64,000 nt of DNA, taken from NCBI RefSeq assembly GCF_023065955.2, contig NW_026623050.1, positions 21,658,501-21,722,500 of the forward strand, in the 5' to 3' direction. Below the pieces are notes generated by a model. That model did not search any database. It was not told where the DNA came from and worked only from the letters and a program-made list of their open reading frames with translations. A program made the translations under genes and the position numbers. Shown in pieces: positions 35,609 through 49,529 of the stretch. Position 1 is the stretch's first letter. Each line of letters starts with the position of its first letter. Source of the stretch: Ursus arctos. Its lineage: Eukaryota > Chordata > Mammalia > Carnivora > Ursidae.

Positions 35609-36939
35609 AAAGATACTTCCAAATCATTAATTCATTTAGTAAATACTTTTTCTTCAGAATATTTGAAGGCCTTGTTCCACTGCCCTCTAGCTTCCAGTAT
35701 TGTTGTTGAACAGCGGACAGAACACCATTTTGAGTGTTAGTCCTTGGTATTTGTCCTGTTTTATATTCTCTCTGGAAGCTTGAAGGTCTTCTCTTTGTCT
35801 TCTGTGTGCTCAAATTTCCTGATCACAGGCTTCGGTATAGATCTATTTTTATCCATTGTGGTAGGCTCACTGTGAAACCATTTAATTTGTTAACTCACGT
35901 TACTTCAGTTCTGAAAATTTTTCTTAGATTGTTTCATAGACGACTATCCCTATTCCCCCCTCTCAGGCACCCCCCCCCCCCCCCCCGTTTTTGGAGCCCT
36001 TATTATTTGGATTTTGAATTTCCTGAACTAGTCCTTTCTTTTTGTTCTGCATTCTAGGAAATTTTCTCAACTTTTTCTTCCAATCCTTTTATTAAGCTTA
36101 TACTCTCCTATTTTCAATTCTAAATGTCTAAATGTCTAAATGTCTCACATGATAGTGGCTTCTCTTAAGTATCTGATAATCCTTGGTCATCTGCTCATAT
36201 TTAAGAATAAGGCAACAACCTGCTGAGAGGCAATTCTGAGTCTACAGGTGGGGATTTGTCACTTGTAAACTTACCTTAGAGTAATTTCTTTGGGCTTATA
36301 GGTAGGGAACCTTCCACATCAGTATATTCAGGTCTTTCCTTTTGGGTTGACCAGAGTCCATACAGAAGGATCTTCCAATCTCCTCCTTGGAAGTTGTAAC
36401 CCTGGCTGCCCTGAATCTGGGAGCCAAGTTGGTTAACATATCTGGGGCCTCAGCATCCAATACACAAATGTTCACTTAATTTCCTTACCCCTGAGAGACC
36501 TCCTGTTTCATCATCTGCAGAGAATAAGTTTGCAGTATTTTGCCTCAGTAGGAGAGAGGCATTTGTTTGCCTGACTGCATGGAGTTGGGAAGGAATCTGG
36601 GGATCTGATTGCTTCTTAAACAGATTGACAACCAATCCTCCTTATAGCATTACCCCCTTTCCTCACGTCACTTTAAGGGGAACCTGAAACTGTCTGGTTA
36701 TGGGTCTTTGGGCGACACTTAAGTGTGTATAGGTTTGATACTGATTCACGTCATTGCCCCCTTAAGATGTAGTGTTGATGTCTACCACACCCTTTATCAC
36801 TCTTCTGCTTTTCCAGTTAACAGTCTTCTCAAATTCTGTTGCCATTGTCTCCTCTTTGGCTTCCCATGGTTTTTATCCTTAAAAGTCATCTTATGACAGG
36901 ACATGATTAACTTAACATGGGGGTGGAAAAGCGGGAGGA

Positions 36940-37065
36940 AAGATAGAAGAATCCACGATTTTTAAAAATGGGTGATTATTAAGTACATGGAAGTTCTTAA
37001 CACTACTGTACTTTTTTTTTTAAATAGACTTGACACTTTCTATAATAAAAATATTTTTTAAAAAT
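36940..37065 (+). mobile_element. L1 3' terminal fragment
   Basis: 'gggtgattattaagtacatggaagttcttaacactactgtac' and 'gacactttctataataaaaat' resemble the old L1 3' terminus. Confidence 0.6.
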
Positions 37066-39011
37066 CCCTTTACTGATTTCTTAGTGTGATATCAGGAGGG
37101 AGCAAACTTCAGAACACGTGCTAAACTGTCATCTCTACCTGGAAGTACAGAACCACTCATTTTTCAATAAATATTTATTGAGCCTCCACTATGTACTATG
37201 CATTGTGCCAAGATACACACAGGAATATGGAAAAAAGATTATTTATTTTACTTGGTCTACTGTACTGAGTTTTAAAAAATTAAAATCTATGACTATCTAG
37301 GTTTGATGTTTCTGAGCGTTTGGCAGTATTTTTTTTTCCTTTTCCGATTCTGAATTTGTCTTGATTTTGGTATAAATGCACACTTCTATGAAATATGAAA
37401 GAAGGAATCCTAAAGGGGGAAAAGACATTGAATAGAAGATGGACCATTAGGGGATATCTCCTCAAGTCTGAAAATAGCATTCACACAAGCAGTTTAATGG
37501 CTTAAGTAATAAATTACATTAGCAAGGAATAGAGAACTCTTTTTACCTATGAACAGAGCGAAAAGGCAAAATCTGTAACAGGAAATCCTGCAAGGGGTTC
37601 TTGCTGGTGATAGAAGAGAATGAGGAGAGCGGACCTTTGATGACTAGTAGAATGTGGCTTATGATAGAGTGGAAAATCTTGGCCTTTAGTTCATCAGTGA
37701 TGGAAGTACCATGAACTGAAGATAATACTTATAAAACTAATTGTTACATAAAATTGTTCCCTTTAGTCCCAAGAGCTTAGCTGTGGAAAAGAAAGCAAGA
37801 ATTCCTAGCTGCTCTCCTGTGGAGAAGGGAGCTACAAGGGAGTCCATTACCCATCAAACTTGGTTCTAGTTGGATAATGCTAGGAGGCCACTCACTCCAC
37901 CTAGATAGCAACTTGCCACTTAACTTGATTAGCTCTGTTCTCTTTCCTCCTCTTCCTTCTATGAACTTTCTAGAATACTTCCTTCTAAATCATAGGCCGA
38001 GTTCAAGTCAATCTCCCAAAGAAGCAAAGCCCATTGCCTTGATTACTTTTCTTTTTGACTGTAAAGTTTTCTCTGGGCAACGCAGGTCTCCCTCATAAAA
38101 TTATGTGTGTATGTGTTTTTGAGTGTAGAGTGGGGGCTCTTAGAAAGCGGGAACTGAAACTTTGTTGACAGAATTATTGTATCTTCCCAGTGGCAGGCTA
38201 AGGTGAATGGGCATGGAAATCAAATATATCAGATTATAACATTCTTGAGGCAGGATGGGTGTGAGATTCTCTGTTCCTCACAGCATTCAGCACCAACCTA
38301 TCTATTTTGCAAGGTCAGCAAAGGCACAGAAATAAGTTGTAAGTGACACAAAATTGTGGTTTTTATATGCTTTTTGTCTTCCATATATATCAGGAATATT
38401 ACAGGAAATCCATTGGTAGGATTAATATTCCTGTATTAAAAATGATACATGCAAAGACGACATCACAGCATGAAAAACTGATTCATGTTATAATGTCAAA
38501 TGATTGATAGATTTAATTCCAGCTTTCTTTTTTGAGTGTCTACTATGTATTCAGTCCCATGTTAGGTGCATGGTACAGACAGATGCATGATAATCCTATT
38601 GCTCAAGGAGTAAATAATCTAAGGAGCAAATAAACTATAAAACAGTATGGGCCAAAACAGATGTGAAAAACTTCACCAGTCCTTCAAAGGAGTGAAGGAG
38701 CCCTGAGGATTTGGCCAGATAGCTATTTCTTCCTCCGAATTAGTCATATGAGAAAGAGGAGAAGAAACTAGTTCTCTCCTCCCCCTTTTTTTGAAAACAG
38801 CATAAATCCTTCAGATGGAATTACATTCTCCTTTCCCCAATACTTCTCTTTGGGTTTATCACAGTGATAGAATCTTACCCCTAGAATGGGCCTTAAAAGT
38901 TCTAGTCAGACTTCCCATCTGATGTTTAGGTCTTTGCTAGCAAAAGATGGCCCTCGGGCCTGTATTACTTAGAACACACTAGATTACAAATTGCAGAAAA
39001 CTCGAATCCTA

Positions 39012-39211
39012 GGGGCGCCTGGGTGGCACAGCGGTTAAATGCCTGCCTTCGGCTCAGGGCGTGATCCCGGCATTATGGGATGGAGCCCCACATCAGGCTC
39101 CTCCGCTATGAGCCTCCTTCTTCCTCTCCCACTCCCCCTGCTTGTGTTCCCTCTCTCGCTGGCTGTCTCTATCTCTGTCGAATAAATAAATAAAATCTTT
39201 AAAAAAAAAAA
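39012..39211 (+). mobile_element. CAN SINE, long-body type
   Basis: Complete sense element closest to the TCF12 promoter on its upstream side. Perfect TSD AGAAAACTCGAATCCT at both ends (about 38996 and 39212). Confidence 0.95.
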
Positions 39212-40980
39212 GAAAACTCGAATCCTGTTGGTTTCATCAATGAAGATAGACTTGGGTCAGAAGCCTTTTGATCAGAGCCTCAGAAACATCATCAAAGATC
39301 ATCTCTCTCTGCTTTTTCCAAGCCTGCTTTATTTAACCTAGCTGGACCTTGTGCTTGGAAGATGACCAGGGGCTCCTTAATTTTTTCTTTTTTTTTCATA
39401 CAACATGCTGGTGATATTCCTTCAATTTTTGTTGTTGCTATGCTCCCTGATATTTGGAGTACATGCAGAAAGAGGAGGTTGCCGCTGCAGTTGTTTTGGA
39501 ATATGTGAAACAGACCAAATTGCTCCTCTTACTGTCCCAAATTGTGTCATGCCCATTGCCAACCAGTAACTGTGGCAGGGATGGGACTATGTTGCTTTAT
39601 TTAGGTTGGAATTATGCTAATTTGTTTATATCGGACCCACATGCTCCAGGACGCAGCCAGGGCAGGGATATGACGGCAAAGAACAAAGGGTGTTAACCTA
39701 GATAAAGGAGAGTGGATAATGGAGAAACTACCACAGGATATGGCACAAGGTCCAGGGTGTGGCCATTGACAACGTCATGGAAACCCCCAGCCCCAAGCCT
39801 TCTCACTCTGGACAGGTTGGGTTGTAATAAAGTACAGCAACTGCATATTTGCAGCTAAGTCTACCTTCTTGTTTTCATCCAAGTCTAGGCTTCAATGACT
39901 CCTTGCCATGTTGTTGTCCTCAAGGCGTTGGCTGCTTCCTTCAATTTGTTACTTCGGATGTGTTTTCTTTCTTCAGTGTTTCTTCTGCCTGGCCCTTACT
40001 GGTCTTTACTGCACTGACTGAGCCAAAAGACTTAAACACTGGCTGCCACTGGAGAAAACCTTACTTCCATTTCCAAACTGAAAGGAATGGAAGTTTAGTT
40101 ATTTTGTCCTCTTTTTACTCTGTTGGGGGCTTCTTTGGGCGAAGTTCAGAACTTGTGCCAAGATAGTGGCTGTGCGACCAAACCTCCCTGGGCCATCTCT
40201 GCAAAATGAAGGCGCTGGCTTGATCCAAGAACTCGTCTCGCTGTCCAGTTCCGTGGCCCCGAACAAGATTCCCGTGGGAAGAGGTGATTGTAGACTTGGG
40301 GGCTTGTGTGAGTGGAGTGTTTGGGTACCTAAGCCCACACTGCTTTGTATAGTTTGAGGGAGCTTTTGACCCCTTTTCTGCATTCTGTGCAGCAACGAAT
40401 TGGACCAGCTGCACCAACTCCAAGCGCGGACCGAAGTGGCTCGGTCTCCCTTCCCCACGCACGCATCTTCCGCGCCCAGCGCTGCGCAGCCTCCCGGGCT
40501 GGAACGTCCGGGCCCGGCCGACCACTGCGTCCGGCGTCCAGCGCGGCTTGGTCGGGAACTGCAGCTTCCAGGGCTCCGCGGCCTCGGGCTGGGTGGCCTG
40601 GGGAGCGGATCCAGATGCGCCCGCAGCTGCGTCTCCCCCGCGTCGCTCCGCCGCCCGAGGCAGGAGCGGGACAAGCCAGAGGAGGCGCCACGGTGCCTGC
40701 TGCCCTGCTCCCGGGGGCACGGACTAGGCGCCCTCGGCAGGCGGCCCGGCCCTACTTCGCGGGGTGTCTGCGCGCGTCTCCCGCCCCTCCCCGGAGGCCC
40801 CGATTCCGTCCCGCCTCACCCCACCGCAGGCTTTGTCCACCGGCCGCGCGGCGGCCCCTCCCCGTTCCCGCCGGCTCCTCCCCACCCCCTCCGATGGCCC
40901 CACTTCCTCGGCGCAGGCGGCGGGAGCGAGCCGGGGACGAAAGGGTTAACCCGGGGCTCTTCCCGGCGCGGAGGGATCCG

Positions 40981-41248
40981 GAGCTGAGCCGAGCGCGGTG
41001 CTGAGGCCGCCTCAGCGAAAAAAATGTCCGCCTGAGGAGACCCACAAGTTCTATTCGGGGGGACCGCCAGCCCGCCCCGGGAGGAAGGGGCGGCCAGGCC
41101 CGAGAGCCGCCTCCCCCGCCCGGATCCGAGAGCTCGCGCGGGGCAAAGTGAGCCGAGCCGCCGGGAGGTGCAAGGGGAAGCCCGAGCCCGCTCTCCCGGC
41201 CAAAGTGAACTTTAATCGGGGTGGTTGGATGCGGAGACGGGGCGGCAG
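40981..41248 (+). other. TCF12: TCF12 probable non-coding exon 1 (5' UTR)
   Basis: The 3' boundary is inferred from a good donor, GGCGGCAG|GTAATT, with the intron starting at 41249. Joining it to the exon 2 acceptor at 42209 gives a 961-bp GC-rich intron 1. The 5' boundary is arbitrary: the transcription start could lie several hundred bases either way. The region contains two short upstream reading frames, one at 41024-41035 (ATG TCC GCC TGA) and one starting at ATG 41229 that would cross the splice junction. Other first exons within the island are possible. Confidence 0.55.
41024..41035 (+). other. Minimal upstream ORF in TCF12 leader (M-S-A-stop)
   Basis: ATG TCC GCC TGA lies within the candidate 5' UTR. 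The base at -3 is A, a favourable Kozak position, and the base at +4 is T. It stops long before the main start, so reinitiation downstream would be easy. It matters only if transcription starts upstream of 41024, which is not known. Confidence 0.4.
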
Positions 41249-42219
41249 GTAATTGCGGAGAGGCGAGCGGGAGGGCTACGCCGTGGCGGGGCTGGGGGGC
41301 GCCGCCGCGTCCCTGCCGGAGCGGAGGCGTCCCCGGCCCCGCGCCCCAACTCCGCGCCCCTTTGTACAGAGGCGAGCCCGGGGTTCCCTCCAACTTGGGG
41401 AGCGGAGTGGGGGCGGAGGCGAGAGTCGCGGGCGGCCAGGCCCGCGGGCGGCGCGCTCGGCCTGCGCGCCCCGCTCGGCACTCGGCTCCGGCTCTGGGGC
41501 GCGCGGGAGAGCAGGCTGCTTCGGCCGCCGCGCCGGGCTCATTGTTCGGCAGGTCCGGGGCTGGCCGGCCGAAGGCAGGGCAGCAAAAGTGGGAGGAGGC
41601 CGAGCCGGGGGAGGAGGACGCCGGGCAAGAGCGAGACTAGTTGTCGGGGTTTGTGTTTTCTTTTTAAAAGCGCCCCTTGGACGCGCGGGGGTTGCTTTTC
41701 GACCCCCGGGGCCCGCTGGGGACGTCCGGGCGGCGGCGGCGGCAGACGCGGGCCTGCGAGTGGCGCGTTCCCTGCAACTTGTCAGTTCTATTGTTGCCGA
41801 GCCTGTGAGTCACTTCGCATCTCCCCTCGTCGCCGCTCCGCTCCCTGGACGCCCAGTCGCCCCTCACCCCGCCCCTCGAGACCCCCGCCTGGCCGGGCGC
41901 CGCGCGGAGCCCCCGGCGGCCGCGCGGGGTGGGGGCGCGGGGGAGGGGGCAGGGTTGGGCTTGGAAACTTGCGGGAGAGGCGGCGAGTTGCGGGAGCCGC
42001 CGCGACGCTCCCGGGCCGCGCGGAGGAACGCGTGGATTCACCGACCCGGCGCAGTGCTGGCCTCTCCTGCCCCCTGCCCGCGAGGCGGTGGGAACGAGTG
42101 GGGTACTGGAAGTCAGCTCACGGCTCTGGCCCCTGCCCTACGTCCCTCTTCATCTCTTCGCACACTTCGGGCCTCGGTGGTCTCTCTGAGCCTGTTTCCT
42201 CTGCTTTAGGACCCGCTAG
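41229..42219 (+). other. Spliced upstream ORF in frame with TCF12 (9 codons)
   Basis: ATG at 41229 reads six codons to the inferred donor at 41248. If spliced to 42210 it continues for three more codons and stops at TAG 42217-42219. That TAG is in the same frame as the TCF12 start at 42232 and lies 12 nt before it. The ATG context is weak (T at -3, C at +4). The feature is an intron-spanning prediction that depends wholly on the exon 1 donor being right. Confidence 0.35.
41926..41959 (+). other. G-quadruplex candidate in TCF12 intron 1
   Basis: Six consecutive G-runs of 3-5 bases, separated by 1-3 bases, lie on the + (non-template) strand within the CpG island. This satisfies the usual G4 pattern several times over. 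Confidence 0.8.
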
Positions 42220-43498
<1,279 letters not shown>

Positions 43499-45537
43499 TG
43501 ATATTTTGTTGTTGTGATACATTTTAATAGAAAAACAAAAGTATTTTAATATCTTCATGTCATTCTCTAGAGTCCAGTTCAAATCAGAAGAAAAGCCTCA
43601 AATGAAGGCTCTTGCTTTCAGGATCCATTGATATTTCTGAGAATTTAAATATTGATGTAAAATTTTTCTGTTTTCCATGAATTTTTAAGTTGAATTTGTC
43701 TTGTTTGAGTATAAGGGATTATATCCTACCTCTATATTTAGACAAGTACCAGAAGAAAACATTCTGTGGTCCATGTGTGGGTTTTTTTTTTCCTTTATTT
43801 ATGTTTATTTAAGTATGTGTATTTTTAAATTTTGCTAAAATTTCAGCCTCTTAGGATTATTTACCTTTGGGTTCTAAAAAAATTGTTGAAATAATGTTAT
43901 TTAATATATGAGTATGGAAAGTGGAATTGAGTCAGTAATAATTAGTAAGACTCATTTAAAAAGATGGCCATTCCTTGGAAGTCATTAACAATTTTGAGGA
44001 CAGTTATTTAAAATGTTAGAGGAATGAATGTTACAAATAAATGAATAGATTTATTTTCAGATGACATCTATTAGATGACTGAATTCTATATTCAGATGAC
44101 ATTTAGGATAATGTTTAGAATAAGTGAAATTAGATTCCTATTCCTGCACTGGTGCTGTGGTCTTTACTTTCTGTATATTTATAAGTACTCTGCTCCATTA
44201 ACATTTATCCCTTATTTCTTAAGTGTGCATTTTTTATTTTTCTGACTTATTTAAACTTATGATTTCCAAAATAAACAGTGCAGAAGCAAGGTCCATTCCA
44301 GTGTTCAAAACATATAATTTTCAAGTTAAACTTATTCCTTAGTTTTCAAAGGTGAAAAAAAAAACAAAAAAACAAAACAAAAAACCATGGACAGCATCAT
44401 CTCAAAACCAGCTGTCAAATCCCTGGGCTAAAATTTAGTAATTCCTCTTTGACCGGTGCTTTTATTTTCCCTAGTAAAATGGTAGCTGATTTCTTAAGAT
44501 ACTTTAAGAGCAAAACATCAGAAAGAAGGAAATGTCATAACCGATAACATGTTATACCACTTTATATTTAAAAAGTGTTTCTATTTAAAAATAGTTCACT
44601 AACTTAATTTGTTAAAATTTATTTTTCATGATAAAATGACAGCTTATGGGTAAAATATAGCATGTTTAACACCTCAGCTAAGCAAAATAAAAGCATTCTA
44701 GGTTTTAAATATGGGTTTCATATTCAGAAGGATATCATAAAATGTTAGCCAAACCCCGACTCTACTCTTCCCTCCCTCCCATTTACTGATACTTATTTGA
44801 AAATTGTCACTTTTTTGGGAGGGGAGAAAAAATTATTAGTTAATGGAGAAGGCGGCTATATTCCTTTCTTTACTACTGTTTTGCAACTAATAATTCATTT
44901 CCAGTACTTTCAAATTTAGTTTGATACATAGTAGATGCTTAGTATATTTCTTTAAATGAGTGGTGACGTTGCTCTTTTAGGCTGTTAGTTCGAGCTTGAA
45001 TTGTGGAAAATATATTTAACTGATACTCATGATATCAAGAACATGAACTTCAGAAACCTATTAGAAATACTTTCTGTTTTTAGAATAAAGGCAATTATAT
45101 TTTTTTCACTTTTTAAAATGTGTGATTTATGTAGTGTGTGAAACTAAAAAGTATGCGTGAACTTGGTATGTATTATAAGCATGGCATTGGAACATTTGTG
45201 GGCCTTTCTGTTGTTAGCATTAAGCAAAGAAAAAATTATTTTGTCTGTATTGCAGAAATAGTTACATGGTGTTTGATTCTTTGGAGTAGGAAATTTTTAA
45301 TTTTAAAACTGTCAGATTTTTTACTTGTCCATTGAAAGTTTGAATTTAAACACATGTGTTCAGTGGGCATGGTTATATTTATCTCTGTGGTTTGTTTTAA
45401 ATTCCAGGAGAAAAAAAAGCTATGACCTTTAATAATTAGTGAATGGATTTAAATTTGGGGGAAAGCATAATGGGATAAGTAATTATTTTATGTCAGAGTA
45501 TATTGGTAGATGTGGCTTTTCTATAGTCAGTTTTTTG

Positions 45538-45730
45538 TTTTTTTTTTAAGATTTTATTTATTTATTTGACAGAGATAGAGACAGCCAGCGAGAGAGGGAA
45601 CACAAGCAGGGGGAGTGGGAGAGGAAGAAGCAGGCTCATAGCGGAGGAGCCTGATATGGGGCTCGATCCCACAACCCTGGGATCCCTGCGCCGAAGGCAG
45701 ATGCTTAACTGCTGTGGCACCCAGGCGCCC
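45538..45730 (-). mobile_element. CAN SINE, antisense in TCF12 intron 3
   Basis: Long-body type, near-complete. Perfect TSD CTATAGTCAGTTTTTT at 45521-45536 and 45731-45746. It is antisense to TCF12, so its tail supplies a T-rich tract followed by AAG in the transcript. Confidence 0.95.
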
Positions 45731-46974
45731 CTATAGTCAGTTTTTTTATCTTGAAATGTCTAGAAGAAATTTGGCTGAACACCTTTAAGTACACTTCTAA
45801 GTACAGCAGTATTATTTTATTTATATACTTTATTGACATCTGAATAATCTTCTATTCTGATTTCAAAGGATACATAATATGTCCTAATGCCTGCTTATTT
45901 GCAGCAACATAAGGAGCTAAAGAGAGCTAAAGATCTTTCTTTCTGAAGAGCTGACTTAAAGATTAGAGTTTTCTTGTATTTGGAGTAACATTGTAAGACC
46001 CCAAGCCTTTGCCTCATGAAAACTGTAGTTGTCCAGTATAATTTCCTTTCTTATGTTCTTTTGGAGGATGACTTAATTTCACATTGGACTTTTTTTGAGA
46101 AATAATAAAACAGATTTAGAATTTTTTTAGCTGAAAGCATACAATATATTTTATAGTTTAAAAAAGCATAATGTTTTTTAAAGTCTTATTCCTAAAACAA
46201 ACAGGTAACTTGTATGATAGCTGACACTTATTCAGAAGTCGGAAAAGATGAGAATGTATTTCTATTACTTATTTGTCTGGAGAAATCTGTTCTAGTGCTG
46301 TTTCTTCACCAAGGTGTTAATTTTCTTGAATTATCATAAGACTGAATTTATCCCTTTCGTATGATAGAGTCTGCAGTGTTCTTACAGTGACCTTGAGAGG
46401 TGTTTCTCTGTAGGAGTTAAAAGTGAGGTACTGTGTTGCGTTAGGCCAGTCTATCAGGAGAAAACTTGTTGAAAGGATTGATAAAATGGAAGTAGTTCAG
46501 GTGTTTAAATCCACTATTCCCTTCAACTTCACAGTTTCAGTGTGTAGAACTAAATTGTGGTATTAGGTTTAATTTTTAGTAGTTTAAATGTTTACATGAT
46601 ATCCAAAGAATTTCCTTTGTTAGTTTTTGAATCCAAGTAGTAAGAGATATTGGAAAGGAACAGGTATATTCATTTTGTAGTCTATCTCTATATATTGAAT
46701 CTATCTTTGATATCTCTAGAAAGTTGTCTTACTTAGCAAGTAAAGCTTTACTTTTTGTTATTCAAAGCAGATTTTTGTAATGTAATTTCTTCTCTCTCAA
46801 GATTTTTGGAAATAATTTTAAAAACTATTTTCCAGATTTTAATTTTTAAAAGGAATACAGTTTTTCATTATTTAGTTCCTGATCACCTTTTTGGGGGAAG
46901 TTTTCCATTTGTACAGGCTTTATGCTTTTTGAAAGTATTGATACAGAGCCAGAAAAATTAATTTTCATTAAATT

Positions 46975-47205
46975 TTTTTAATTAAACTTTTTGTTCAAAT
47001 AACTGTAGATTCATATGCAGTTGTAGGAAACAATACAGAGATCCTGTGTACACTTTAGCAAGTTTTCCATAATAGCAGCATCTTGCAAAACTGTAGTGCA
47101 ATATTAGAACCAAGTTATTGACAGTGATACAGTGAGGATAAAAAAACATTTCCATTACCACAAAGATCCCTGGTGTTTTCCTTTTATAACTGCATCCACT
47201 TCTCA
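46975..47205. repeat. Old L1-like interspersed repeat
   Basis: 'gattcatatgcagttgtaggaaacaatacagagatcctgtgtacac', 'gcatcttgcaaaactgtagtgcaatatta' and 'ttattgacagtgatacag' are familiar from ancient mammalian L1-related repeats. Exact family and strand uncertain. Confidence 0.55.
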
Positions 47206-48954
47206 AGTAATTAAAGAAAAATCCATAGTAATAATAGTAAATACCTGCTCACCCTATTAAACATGAAATAAGCTTTTCAAATTGTTGCGGCATTATTTGT
47301 AACATTTGAAAGAAATCAAGAAAGGAAACCAAAATGTTATCAGTGTGTATTTTAACTGAACTGTAATATAGGTAAGAATGGTAATTTTAAGTAGAGGGTA
47401 AACTAGGTTTGTTCTTTACACTTAAGGTATTTTAAGGTAATGAGTAAGCTGTGGTTCATAGTGTGTACCTATTAGTATTAAAATTTGTAATAAATATAAT
47501 GTCTAGTAATACACACTTGTACTGTTGTTTGGATAACTGAACCATGTTGGACATTTGCTTCAGGCAAGCTGTAGTGATGAGTAAGAGTAACTGCAGAATC
47601 AGGAGACATGTAAAGAAACATGTAATATCTTAGGATAAATATGGTCTGGTGTTAAGGGGCTCATTTAAGGTTAAAGCTAAGTAGCAAAGGAGTCCTTTAG
47701 AGATAAGCTGTATATGAAAGTGTTAACTTGGAAAACAAAAATTAGAGACAAGATTATAACTGTGAGTATTGTGTGCTTTTTAGAACAGTTCCTGCAGTGT
47801 TACTTTAAGTGGTCATGGCTTATAATGGATTTGGAAAACAATTTGATTAGTTCGTTACATGTAGTGCATACCTATAAGGAATTTCATTTTTACCTGTTTT
47901 CATTAACAATTTAAATATGAATTCAACTTTCTGTCTTTTAGACTGTCCTTTAGTATATCTTTTTCTTTGAGTTTTAAAATAATTCTCTTGGAATAGGAAG
48001 ATCAAGATTTCAACCTTAAACGTAAAAACAGTTGCTTTCACAGTTTTAGATTTGAAGGGGACAATTTAGAATAATCTCTTATTAAAAACAGATAGTCTTT
48101 TCTGTTCTTGAACAATTGGAAATCATGCCTGGAATGTCACTGCCTGCTTAGTGTTGTGGAAGACTAGGATATAACTCTGGCCATAAGGGAGTAAAGTAAC
48201 ACTATTAGAGTCTCCTGGGGGAAAAAAGGCAGCATGTGGGATACCCCCCTTTTTTTTTTTTTTTAAATCATTTAATAAGACTGCTTTTGGGTATCATTTA
48301 AATATATCTTTTTGGATGAGGATGTTGCAGTTAGAAATCTAATGCGTTTGCGTTTAGGGAATAAAATGAGAAGACAAACATTTAGATATGTCGGTTCAGA
48401 AGACTAATGAATGACTTTCTTTGTTAAATAGTTGAGCCATACGTATCTCAGATTTCGGTTAATTGCATATTTATTTAGTATCTACTTTGTGCAGTCTGCT
48501 ATTCTAGTACCTATTTGGAAGGTGGGAAATGGGGAAGGACATAGACCAAAAAAAGTGGAGGCATTACATTATCTAGGTAGGACGATAAAATGTAAAATTG
48601 TGAGGCAAACTTATGTGACATAAAAAAATGTCAACAACTGCACATTAATGTAGTTTAAATTGAGTCTGTGAGAATAAGGATGTGCTGAGGAGTCAGGGAA
48701 CTGGCTTAAGGAGAACTCAGAGATGTTGAATTTAGAGTTGATTTTTGAAGGAGATATGGAAAATGAATTAGAGAAGAGAACTGGGCTTCCAGTTGTGGGG
48801 TAGCGTGAAGAGAGACCCAGAAATGGGAATTTGACCTGCTGCAAAGGGCTATATACAGTTGAGGGAAAGAGAAGCTGGTTTCTGTTGATCACCACTGCAC
48901 TCCTGGAGCTCATATTTACATACTATTATCTGAGCCAAACTGCGTATCTTCAAA

Positions 48955-49140
48955 TCCAGTCATTGCCACTTATTAGCTAGGGGATCTTGAGTAAATTACT
49001 TAACCTCTCTGTGCTTCTGTTTCTTAATCTGTAAAACAGGACTAATAACAGTAGCTATCTTCACAGAGTTGTTATGAATGTTAACTGAGTTAATACAGGT
49101 AAAGCTTCCAGAACAGTCCCTCGCACCTAGTTAGCTGTGG
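48955..49140 (+). repeat. MIR
   Basis: 'gccacttattagctaggggatcttgagtaaattacttaacctctctgtgc', then 'tgtaaaacaggactaataac' and 'gagttgttatgaatg', the sense MIR core and 3' part. Confidence 0.85.
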
Positions 49141-49529
49141 TGGAGTGAATTGTTTGCAGTTAGACAATAGAATAAGGAAAGCATTTGTTCATCCCGGAAG
49201 CAATGTGCTAATCTAGGGATAAGCTGGTGAAGATTTGACTTGGTATTAGTATAGGGAGAAGGAAGGAAAAATACCAGAAGGAAAGGACTGACAGAATTTG
49301 AAGAACTGGATTTCTGTAGGTTAAGAGAAATGACTTAGGGTTGCAGTTGTAGCATAACTGGAGCATGGTAGTGCTGGAGGAAATAAAGATGCTGAACTGT
49401 TCTGAGCATTTTAAATTTCACACGACCTGGGACTCTTCTAGCTAATTTTGGAATTTATGAGAGAAAAGTGCTGGGAGATGAGTTAAAGATGTTGGTTTTA
49501 AAAAAAAGCAGCTCTTTTTTGTTTATAAA

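Larger units (their letters stand above)
18981..40399. other. Intergenic block upstream of TCF12, no gene seen
   Basis: This is repeat-dense DNA between the orphan CpG island and the TCF12 island. It holds an L2 fragment, two copies of one old interspersed repeat (20.2 and 22.7 kb), 12 SINEs, several L1 3' fragments, a Tigger-like transposon and MER5 copies. Non-coding exons of a divergent TCF12 transcript could lie here on the - strand, but I cannot define any. Stretches with no assignment include about 21000-21700, 24050-24830, 27400-29100, 30550-32330, 37300-38990 and 39230-40390. The stretch 35620-36650 resembles an old mammalian interspersed repeat whose family I cannot name. Confidence 0.7.

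Noticed and set aside
40099..40987. Frames of 190-220 codons on both strands at the left edge of the TCF12 island
   Set aside because: No domain, biased composition, and continuous with the CpG island. A non-coding divergent transcript is more plausible than a protein.
41000..41016. GC-rich palindrome GCTGAGGCCGCCTCAGC in the TCF12 leader
   Set aside because: Short palindromes are common in CpG islands; nothing further supports a functional hairpin.
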